NCBI GenBank assembly: GCA_022494885.1
Contig: JAGVSM010003013.1
Span: 1 to 64,000 of the forward strand
Direction of reading: 5' to 3'
Length of the DNA: 64,000 nt
DNA from: Micrasema longulum
Lineage: Eukaryota > Arthropoda > Insecta > Trichoptera > Brachycentridae
The translations under genes and the position numbers were made by a program. This document shows positions 11,901 to 23,900 of this stretch, one piece after another. Each line of letters starts with the position of its first letter. Positions within the stretch are counted from its first letter, which is position 1. The notes under the pieces were generated by a model. That model was not told the DNA's origin. It made no database searches and was given only the letters and a program-made list of their open reading frames with translations.

Positions 11901-14900
11901 ATCATAAATCTTTTTAGCCGTTCTTTCATCATTCATTCGCTCCACATGACCGAACCATTGCAAAAGACCTTTCTTAATTTTGTCGATAATGCTTAACTCA
12001 GCCTTGCATTCTGCTCTAATTTTGACATTAGGGCACCTATCATACATTGTTTTTCCGCACATTCGCCTGAGGGATCGCATTTCAACAGCATTCAGTCTAC
12101 TTTCGTCCCTTTTTTCCAACTCCATGCTTCGCTTCCATACATTAGGGTTGGTACCAGAACTCCATTATATTTATATATATATGATTTTTATAGCGCCGTT
12201 TTTGTGAAAATCACCTCAAGGGCGCTGTGCAATAAATAAATATCCCACCACGTCTTGCAGCTACAGAGCGCATAGACAATAAGAAATCTAGCCGCTGTTT
12301 ACATTTTTTATTTGACAATAAAGTTTAGAGATTTCGCGATATTTAAAAAAAACCATGTCGAGAATCGAGCCTCTTGCATGGTAGACAGACGGGTTGACCA
12401 TTACACCACGAGGCCGACATAGGGAAATATCACACACTACTAATACTGGTAACAACATGTGAAATGAATTTAGAAAAATTATTTGTGATTTCAAAATCAA
12501 TATATATTTTCATACATAACTTTAAAAATGAAATGATTAAAAAATGTTTTTACAAAAACGCGACATGTTTGCTTTTGACAATTGTGACGTCAAGATTCGT
12601 AACGATGTTCTATTCATATTTAAACGGTCACAAACAAAGTTCAAAATTTGACCGAATCGTGACATGTTAGGGGCGCGGCCAACGCAATGAATAGTGGTGG
12701 AGAAACGTTTTCATACATAATTTTAAAAATTAAATTACTAAAAAATGTCTATACAAAAACGCGACATGTTTGTCTATGACAATTGTGACGTCAAGATTCG
12801 TGACGATGTTCTAGTCATATTTAAACGGTCACAAACAAAATTCAAAATTTGACCGAATCGTGACATGTTAGGGGCGCGGCCAACGCAATGAATATTGGTG
12901 GAGAAATAATTTCATACATAATTTTTAAAATTAAATTATTAAAAAATACGTCTTTACAAAAACGCCAAGTTACTCCACACTTACTCTGTGTGTGCACACA
13001 TATATAGATAGCACATTTATAAGGTTGAGGCGTTCATATTTATTTGCTACCTACTGGGCCCTGGTTAAGATGTTGCAATGCCTACCGGGGTACCAATTAT
13101 TTCCCCGGCCCCAAAATAACAACCGAACTGATCGTGTGTGCGTGTGTTTTTGATATTCTCTCCGCGATCGCGAGTAAGTTATTTTTGCGATCGATAACTC
13201 ATTGAATCCACTGTGTCGTATAATCGCATTTAAGATTCAAGAAAACACGTCAGGTGCCCCTCCTTCCTGACCACAGGATCTCATCTGATCCCGACTGCCG
13301 TGAGAGAAGTTCCAAACAATAAGGTGCCGGAACCCAGTACAAGGTAGGTAATCGCATTCATAGTATTAGGGTTCAGTGGCAAAGCAAAAAAGGATAACGC
13401 ACCCCGCGAATCGGACCATTTCGAGCGTTTATCTGCCAACAGGCAAGTGGCGCGATCAGTGACAATGTTCTATTCATATTTAAACGGTCACAAACAAAGT
13501 TCAAAATTTAACCGAATCATGGTATATCAGGGGCGCGGCCAATGCAATGAACTGTTTTCGCACCAATTAATTATTTTTTTATGCTGAATGCTTAACAAAT
13601 ACATAGTACTGGCTGACCAAAGTTACGGTTTCAATAATTGGCTGAAACCTGCGGTCAGGATGTGTCGGATTACGTTCGGCTATACTCGGATGCATCTTAT
13701 GACTCGTGACTCGGCCGCGTGACCTGCGACCTTTAGGCGGTTGTAGAAACGGGAGCAGTGATGAAAGTCGGGCGAATTTTATTACATACTGGAATAATTA
13801 AGTATGAATAATAAGTTCTCCCGTTGATCGTGTTCGGCCCGCGTGTCGAGAGGTTGAACGATTACAAAAAAGGCGTTACCTGTTTGTCTAGATTCTCTAT
13901 GCTCTGGTAGATATGTCCGTAGCGCTTGTCGTAGTACGTGTAGCGGAAGCGGGAGCCCCAGTGACAAAAGTCGGACGAAACCACAAACAGGTTCTGGGGA
14001 TCCGAAAGGTAGGGAGCCAGTAGTCGGCCATATCTGGAAGGAGAGTTAAAATCGTGTCGGAATACTGATATAATTTTCTAAATGACAAAAATTAAGGAAA
14101 CAAATACAGTTTTACGAGGAGTGTTCAGAAAATAACAGGAAAGCGATTTTTGTCTTTGCAATTCAGAATTCATTTCAATTCAATTCATTTATTTTAAATA
14201 TAACATATACATTACAAAAATATATTCAATACGTACATATTATAAAAAGAAAAAAAAAATACAAGAAAGAGACTCGTGTCAAAGTAGTAGGAGAATCCTG
14301 CTCCGGAAAACCCCTTCGGATACATGGAACAGATCAATATCCAGAGCGATGTTGCTCAGCGTAGCGATAGCCCTTCCAACAACAAGGAATATGAAACAAT
14401 CTATGCTGACGCTGTCTTAGGTAATTATCAGGAGCATACAAACCAATGCTCGTCATAGTCTCAGAATTATCGACCATACCGCGCAACAATGGATAAAAAT
14501 GTGTAGCCAAATACACATTCCTTCTAGTCTCTAAACTGTTGTAGCCGAGCATACCCTGGGGAAACTCGGTCGGGTAGAGCCGAGGATAATACCCGCACTC
14601 TCTCATGTAGGGATATCTCAGAAACTTCTTTAGGATTGTCTCTGCCAGAATGCCTCCACTGGGACGATTGAGCCTTAGTTTTGACGTCATATCCGTAAAC
14701 CCATGTTTTGTCACCTGTTATAACATGTTTCAAACCCATGTTTTGTCACCTGTTATAACATGTTTCAAACCCATGTTTTGTCACCTGTTATAACATGTTT
14801 CAAACCCATGTTTTGTCACCTGTTATAACATGTTTCAAACCCATGTTTTGTCACCTGTTATAACATGTTTCAAACCCATGTTTTGTCACCTGTTATAACA

Positions 14901-17900
14901 TGTTTCAAAACCATGTTTTGTCACCTGTTATAACATGTTTCAAACCCATGTTTTGTCACCTGTTATAACATTTTTCAAACCCATGTTTTGTCACCTGTTA
15001 TAACATGTTTCAAACCCATGTTTTGTCACCTGTTATAACATGTTTCAAACCCATGTTTTGTCACCTGTTATAACATGTTTCAAACCCATGTTTTGTCATC
15101 TGTTATAACATGTTTCAAACCCATGTTTTGTCATCTGTTATAACATGTTTCAAACCCATGTTTTGTCATCTGTTATAACATGTTTCAAACCCATGTTTTG
15201 TCATCTGTTATAACATGTTTCAAACCCATGTTTTGTCATCTGTTATAACATGTTTCAAACCCATGTTTTGTCACCTGTTATAACACGTCTCAATAATGAG
15301 GAATTCCGCTGTTTTCTAAAATTTTTTTCTATTAGCGTACTATTTAACTAAGCAAAAATATATTCATATATTTTTTTTTTTTGCGCTATTTTTACAAAGA
15401 TATGATTTTTTAAAGTGACATTTATCAAATACCGCGCCAAATGACCGCAATCAGTGTGTCACTTTTCAGTAGTGACGTCATGAAACGGTTGGCGTTCTTA
15501 CTTTCACCGACCTGACAAGAATCTACGGAATATTGCTTTGATTACTTCATTCAGTTGATCGTAATTTGCTCATTTCTATGTTATGGTTGTTTTTACGAAC
15601 GTTTCGATTTAGAAAAACCTACAAAGTTGACATAATCTCTGGTTGAAATGTCAAATTATACTAATTATACTCTTTTTTTCTTTGGTCAAAACGTTCCTTA
15701 CAAGGTGCGGGGGCTTTAGAGCGGAAACCGGAAATACTACACGTAGATATAAGGAGTGACGTCATTTTTTACGATTTTAAAATGAATACTATTTTTAACA
15801 TTTTTTATTTATTTTTGCGTGCGTTTTTGAGATATTTCATCCTACTCCGAAATTTTTAAATATACACGTGTACACGAAAACATTTTTTTAATTTAATTCC
15901 GCGTTGGGCTGGAATTCCTCATTCTGCATCGTTGTTGACTTCATTTAGTGACACCTGAGCGACTTCCATTCGCCGCTGTTTTTGTTCAAAATTCAACAAT
16001 TTCGGAACAAATTTTGCTGCCACGCGTTTCATACCCAAAACATTAAAAAAAAAATCACGGCATGAGCCAACCGATATACCAACATCATCAGCGGCTTCTC
16101 TGATTGTGATTCGGCGATCGTCATAACTATTTTATTAACTTTTTCCACGTTTTCATCGGTTGTTGATGTGCTGGGGCGTCCGGGCAGTTCGTCATCTCCA
16201 ATGTCTTCACGGCCATCTCGTAAACTCTTGTTTTACTCAGCAGACTCACCACAGGCGTTAGTTAACATTTCACACACTTTGTTACCAATTTAGATCTTAA
16301 TAACTCCCTTGGAAGGAAATCCAGCCTGTAGGCGATCATTTTAACATACTCAAAACATTGTCGACTGTTGATTCCATTTACCAGATATTTTTTTTGAAAA
16401 TCCCAGGCCATCGACATTTTTAAGCCAATGACAACAGATGGAAGAGTTCACTCACTTCTGTTCAATGTACTTCATAGTCCTAACGCTCCTTTATACCTCC
16501 GTCAACGCTCATCAGTTCACGGTTTACCCCTTCGTTCTAATTCTCGAGGCACTCTCTTAATACCCATCCACAATTCCTCTTTCTTCTCTAACTCATATAG
16601 TGTCCATGTGGCTCGACTGTGGAATCATCTCCCATCCACCATCAAAGATGTTACTACATTATCTCTGTTTAAATCACGTCTGAAGAAACATCTCCTTTCT
16701 CTTCCTTAATCTCTCCTCCTTTCCTTTTTCCTCTTTCCGCTTTTTTCCTTTTCCTCATTGAGTAATAGTTTTGATTTAAGGTAATTTATAAACAAATACG
16801 TTTATTTCTATTTTTATATATTTTTCACTTTTTAATCTTTTTTTTTTTTTGGCTGGTTTAAGTGGCCACTTTACACGCTGTGTAACATTCTATTATTTTT
16901 CTATTAAATATGTTTTGTAACTTGACTAAAATAAAAAACTTTTATTTTATTTGTTAGTCGGAAGAAATTGCCATTTGACAACAAGCCCGCCATTGTACAA
17001 TTAATAATATGTACAAAAAGTTCAATAAATAAAAATAAAAGAAGTGAAGAAATGCGGATGTTTAAACATAGGAAGAATGGTGAATGTTTACAGTGTGTAA
17101 AGCCACTCAAACCAGCCAACGACAGGTCGTGAGCCCTGTAAATGCCTAGACTTTCATATGCCCTTCTCAAAAATGTTTACGATCTGTTTTATTTTATTTT
17201 ATTTGGGAAATCAACAGTTCTACATACATATTTATAGTAAACAAACAGATATAGTGTATAAACTCAGAACTAATAACAGATTTCCACATAGTATACAAAG
17301 TTAGTAAAGAAAATATATTACATATCAAATAAATATATACAATTTATACATATAAAAATGTTATATTCATGTACTCAATAATCAAAGATTTTTTAAATAT
17401 TTATTTAAGAACATTAAGTTACTGTAAATTGGGCGGGATAAGGACAAAAATGCTTGAAGAGGGGATAAGGAGGGGAAGGGAGATGTACATATTTATTATT
17501 ATAATGTCTACTAAGCTACATAATACATTTTTAGTGTAAATTTTAAATCTGACAGAGTGATGTTTGTATAATCTATATTTTTAAATTTTGTATTGTACAA
17601 AAACGTTTTTAACATACGATGTTTTACTTATTGGTACATGAAACAGGTGGTACCGTCTGCAAATCCTGGCTGGCACATGTATTGTTATTAAACAAGCAGC
17701 TCTGTACAGTCAACCATTCCTGTCATAATTTTGTAAAGCAGTAGTTGGTCCGCACACACTCTGCGGTATTGTAGAGAAATGATTCCACGGAAGGTGGAGG
17801 CAGTGAGAGTTGATACATGAGAAATACCGGTTTTGTATTTAAGGTACTTCATAAATTTGTTTTGAATATTTTCTATTCTAGTTATATATATGGCATACTG

Positions 17901-20900
17901 GGGATTCCATATCTGAGAGGCGTATTCCAAATGGCTTCTGACAAACGTATAATATAATGAAATTAGAGCCTTTGGATTATCAAAATGTTTAATCATTCGA
18001 ATTATGAAACCTAACATGCTCGATGCTTTGGAGGTAATTTGTAACAAATTTAGATCTGGATACCTCCCCAGGGAGGAAATCCAGCCAGTCTGTCCCAAAA
18101 CATTGTTTGAGTATCCTATTTCACTTCTCATCTCTACGGCTAACCCCGCGCAAGAAACTATGTCAATCGGTCGCCCCGTTGAGACGTGAAGAAAAAGCAA
18201 ACAAATTACTTACTTGGCTTCCTTTTCAGGCGTTAAAGATCCTACCAGGATAGGAACAATGGTGAAGGCATTCCTGTATCTGTAAACAATAATTAAATGT
18301 CATTAAATATTTGTATGTAACCATTTTTTGACTTCTCTATGTCTACCGGTTGCCTCCGGACACCAATCAAACCAGCACCATAATTGTTGCACAAAAATAT
18401 AAAACTAACGTGCCATGCTTTTTAGCACGATCAGGTTAACGAAGTTAGTCGTAAACTTTATGGCAGTTTGCACTCACTTAAAAGATTGCAGAATTTCTTA
18501 CCAATTAATGTGAAGCAAACATTAGTCCAAAGCTTACTTCTTCCACTCCTTAACTATGCAGATGTATCAACAATATTTTGAGTTAGTCCAAATTTTTATA
18601 GACAAGGACTGGATTTAACTCACTGGGGAGCTGTTTATATTAACATATTACAACAGAGATGAAGAACATTTAAGAGAAGGTAATATTGAAGTCCAGGGAT
18701 CTACAGGTCTTAGGACCTGTCAATGGCTGGTTTAAGTGGCCACTTTACACTCTGTGTAACATTCACCATTCTGCCTATATTTACCTTCTACCTTCTCTTA
18801 AATGTTCTTCATCTCTGTTGTAATATGTTAATGCGGATGTATGTTATCCAGATGCTAACTCTGAATTGCTTGATAAGTTAGAACAATTGAAGAATATTTG
18901 TATTCATTATATCTTTAATCTTGGCAAATTTGACCACATAACCGAGTATCGCACGCAACTGCACTGGCTCATCATCAGGCACCGAAGAAACATTCACATT
19001 ATATCACTTCTTCACAATATCCCACTTCGCCTGTTTATCTGAGAGAGCTCTTCCAACCTCTTTCACAACACGGACTATCTCTTCGTTCTAGTAACGAGAG
19101 AACCCTTTTAATACCCTGTCATCGCTCTAATTTTCTTGCCTCCTCTTTCACAGTAGTAGCCGTTCGACTGCGGAATAATCTACCCACTAATGTTAGAGAC
19201 GCCCCTTCATTATTTACATATAAGTAAAGATTGAAATGTCACTATCTGAATATTTAAATTGTTCCTTTGTCGTTTTTCTTTCCTTCCCATCCCCTCTCGT
19301 TTCTTCATAGCATAGTGTTAATTTTTTTTTTTTATATATTTATTTTTGTTAATCTTTGCTTTTAATTTTGTATAAAATTGTAAGATTCAATATGTCCATG
19401 TATTTATAATTTTCTCAAACTGAACGGTTTGGGTAGGTAGGAAGAAATTGCCTTAAGGCAATATGCCCGCCCTTATATTTATATATATTGTATATGTATA
19501 TAAAGTGTCAAATAAATAAATAAATATAAATGTAAAAACATTTCAAAAAAGTATATTGTTAAGTGTCCTCGGCACGGGTAACCCCAAGGAGATTACATTA
19601 TTTCTATTATTAATTAAAGTTTGTAAGAGAAAAATATGAATAAATAAATAAAATAATAAAAACTGATTTAAATTTATTTCAACAGAGAGGAAAAAGGTTT
19701 TCGAGAAGGGAATATGGAAGTCTAGGCATTTACAGGGCTTATGACCTGTCATTGGCTGGTTTAAGTGGCCACTTTACACACTGTGTAACATTCACCATTC
19801 TGCCCATGTTTGAACATCCACATTTCCTCAACTCTTCCATCTGTTGACTTTTGTGAAGTGAAAGAGCTGAAACCTTTATCACGTGGGTGAGATTCATTCA
19901 GGCGTTGCCTAGTAGGTGATTTGGTTCAGCCTTTTTTCCTCTCTGTTGAAATAAATTTAAATATGAACAACTCCCTAGGGAGGAAATCCAGCCAGTCTGC
20001 AAGCATTTGGACATAATCAAACATTGTTGAATAAAAACTGAGTTCGTGATAATATTTTGAATATGATAAAAATAAAAGAATAAATATTAAAAAATAAAGC
20101 TCACTCACTCTTCCATGACTTTAGCAATATACGGCAGATGCATTTCTATAGAATGCTCGTCTTCATCAGTCTTCATGTCCATCCACTGGAACTCGTTGGT
20201 GGCCTCCAGCTCCCCGTACACTGCACGACAAAACGCAGACATCTATATGTTATATCCATAGAATAAAGAATAGTCCAGGATTTCTTTTTGACACCTTTCA
20301 CAGAAACGAACACTAGAGGCAAGTCTTGGTACTAACGCGGGTCACCGGTGCTCGTTGTGTTCAGGAGACCCCCACTACCAATCAATGTTGCCAACTTTTG
20401 CCAAATTCTGCCTATATTTGAACATCTATATTCCTTCAATTCTTTCATCTGTTGATGTTTGCGAAGTTAAAGAGCTGAAATCTTTATTTATGCAGGTGAG
20501 ATTCAACTAATTGAATTATTTCACCTACATACTAGGCAATGCCTGGACTTCTATATTACCTTCTCTTAAATGTTCTTCATCTCAGTTGTTTTTTATTTTT
20601 TATAAAAAGAAATATTTGCGTTCTTAATATTTACCCAAATATTTCATTTTGAGGGCCATTTTCAACGAGTTGTAGAAAATGGAATCAAGTTGGGGTAGAG
20701 TGGGATTCGAACCACGGACCTTTGGTCCGTGAGTCCGAGACACTAGCCACGGGACCACAACCCGATTAAAAATATATAAGATTGTAATATGTTAATATAA
20801 ACAGTTCCCCAGGGAGTTGAATCCAGTCCTTGTCTACAATATTTGGACAAACTCAAAATATTGTTTATCCATTTATATGCCAACACCTTAGATAAGTCGA

Positions 20901-23900
20901 GAAAACCCCCAGCTCTGAGTTTCACTGATTAATTTGTTTATTTTTGTTTAAATTCTATGACATTGTGAACAATATTCTGTGTTTACGATATTAGTTTTAT
21001 ACCACCCGTCGATGGGAGGAGTGCTCTCCCGAAACTGTAGTAAAATAATAAAAATTGTGTGACACTACTAACAAAGTTTTATTTATTTTAGTACTCATAC
21101 ACTCTGGATATGCCTCGTAAAATAAAATGAAAGAAAAATAACATACCTTTCCTATCGATGTGTAGATCGTATATTGGAGTATTGTACTTGTCCGCCTTGG
21201 AGAGAGCGCACTCGGCAAGCCGTACATGGTGACTCGGTCCGAGTATAAAAATCCGTTTTCTGTAATTTAAATACCAACGTACAAGTCAGCGACAATATTC
21301 ACTTATTTTATTTATTTTATTTTATTTAGAAAACATACAGTCATACAAAATCAGTATTAAAAACAACAATTTTTTAACATAAAAAGACCAATTAAGTTTT
21401 CATAAATTAAAAAGATATAAACATTAAATGTGACAAAAAATAAAAAATAAATAAGAATTTTAAGTGAAAAAAGGATAATTGTTGACATTTGCGTTTTCCA
21501 TGGAGGTAATAAATTAAAATAAATAAAATTACCGAATGTACACTCCGAGCCATCCACGCACACACATGAACGCACATATAAAACATACACAAACATATAC
21601 ATTACATGCGGCACATATACATAGCATAAACCACTCAAGATGTACATTCAGCAACTATCCTAAATAATCCACCCCATGAAGAAATTTTCTGTACAAATGC
21701 AACGTGCAGTTAAAAATGTCTACATCAATACTGAGTCCGTTATAATTTCTACAGGTACGTCTAATGAATGAATTGGAGGTATAATTGTTTTTACAAGTTG
21801 GTACATAAAAAAGGGAATTTAATCTAGTATAGCGAAGAGGACAACGGAAACCAATATTTTGTAAAAGATACGGCGAATCAACTGTTATTGAGAATTTTGA
21901 AAAGAAAAATTAAATCATATCTAAGGCGCCTTTTTTGTAGTGATTCTATATTAAAATTGATCAAAGATGCGCTGTAACCATTTTCAATGTTACCAAAACG
22001 ATATTCCAGGCTCCTTATAAATTTCTTTTGAATGTTTTCAATTTGATTAATATATACATTATATTGAGGGGACCATACTAATGAAGCGAATTCGAGTTGA
22101 CTTCGCACAGAAGTATAGTAAAGAAGTTTTAATGTATTTGGTGATGAGAATGGCTTGGAGATTCGTAAGATAAACCCTAGAAGTCTGTACGCCTTATCTA
22201 CTATTGTATTTATGTGATCTCTAAATAAAAGCTTATCATCCATCAGTACACCCAAATCTCTCGCTTTCATTGAACGATTGACAATTTTCCCAGATAGTTT
22301 GTAGTCAAATAGTATACTTTTTTTCTTTCGAGTAAATCACATGACAAGACATTTATCAGAATTCAATAATAACTGATTGTCCTTGCAATAGCAACTTATG
22401 TTCACTTGTTCACTTCACACGTTCACTTGATTGCCATACTTACTAGTTCTTTGCTCGATGTATTATTATTGTCAATATTTTGAGTTGGTCCAAATTTTTG
22501 TAGACAAGGACTGGATTCAACTCCCTGGGGAGCTGTTTATATTAACATTTTACAACAGAGATGAAAGAATTGAAGGCATATAGATGTTCAAATATAGGCA
22601 GAATGGTGAATGTTACACAGTGCTTTATTTATTTAGTTTTTTATTGCTTAGTTCTTGGCATGAACACTTGACAAACTTACTACAATGCTCCATTTTTTAT
22701 AAATTTATTGATATCATTCTAACTTTGCTAGAATTCCACTCGTCCATGCGCTTTGTAGCTGCACGATGATTAGTTATCTAGCTTTCATATACCAACTTAA
22801 AAATACCTAAATTTTATAAATGGGGTCTAGAATTCCAATCGTCTATGCGCTTAGTAGCTGCAAGACGTGTTGTAATCTTACTCCTTTTTATTATTTTATC
22901 ATTAATACACTAAATTTATTTGTCAATTTTTAAAATGTGTAAATGGGGCTAAATTTCTAACTGTCTATGCGCTCTGTAGCTGCAAGACGTCATGTAATGT
23001 AGCTCCTATCTGTTATAATTTTTGATTGATCTTAATTGAAAACGAGGAACTAGAATCCCAACCGTCCATGCGCTCTGTAGCTGCAAGACGTACTGGGATA
23101 TTTATTAATTGTACTGCGCCCTTGAGGTGATTTTCACAAAAATGGCGCTATATAAATTATCCAACTATATATATAGTGTGTAAAGTGGCCACTTAAACCA
23201 GCCATTGACAGGTCATAAGCCCTGTAGATGCCTAGACTTCTATATTACCTTCTCTTAAATGTTCTTCATCTCTGTTGTAAAATGTTAATATTATTATTGT
23301 GTTTTTTAAAAATTATTTTTATTGTTAACTTTTTAAAATCATTCTTATGATGTTGAAATTCCACTTGGCAATGCGTTTTGAAGCTACAAGACTTTTTGTG
23401 ATGTTAGCTATCATATAATATTTATCATATTTTGTAAATGTTATCAACTATCAAATATCTAAATTTAGTAAATGGGGTCAAGAATTTCAACCGTCCATGC
23501 GCTCAGTAGCTGCAAGACTTGTTGTTATCTTACTTCTTTTATTATAAATTTGCTTTTTATTTAGTTTTTAAAATATCACTTAAACTTTAAACTTCACTGT
23601 TAAAAAAAAAAAATGTAAATAGGGGCTAGATTTCTTACTGTCCATGCGCTCTGTAGCTGCAAGACGTGATGTTATCTAGCTCCTATATATCATAATTGGA
23701 GACGAGGAACTAGAATCCCAACCGTCCATGTGCTCTGTAGCTGCAAGACGTGCTGGGATATTTATTTATTGTACAGCGCCCTTGAGGTGATTTTCACAAA
23801 AATGGCGCTTTATAAATTATCCAAACATATATTTATAATATTGACTATTCACAATGCCAGTTGAGTACAAAATAACATATAAATAGCAGTACGGGAAAAA

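Larger units (their letters stand above)
14620..16130 (-). pseudogene. mariner transposase remnant, split by an insertion and a minisatellite
   Basis: Reading minus, 16130-15924 encodes pieces like [39 protein letters not shown] and [12 protein letters not shown], the mariner helix-turn-helix and linker. TIR element X (15923-15295) interrupts it. The frame resumes [10 protein letters not shown] at the last minisatellite unit and, past the array, reads [20 protein letters not shown] then SSQWR at 14740-14650. TGD-x-x-W-V-Y-G-Y-D marks the first catalytic Asp of the DD34D triad. The remaining two acidic residues are lost. Confidence 0.85.

Noticed and set aside
14700..15290. CRISPR-like array
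   Set aside because: The 35-base units are contiguous with no variable spacers, and the genome is eukaryotic.
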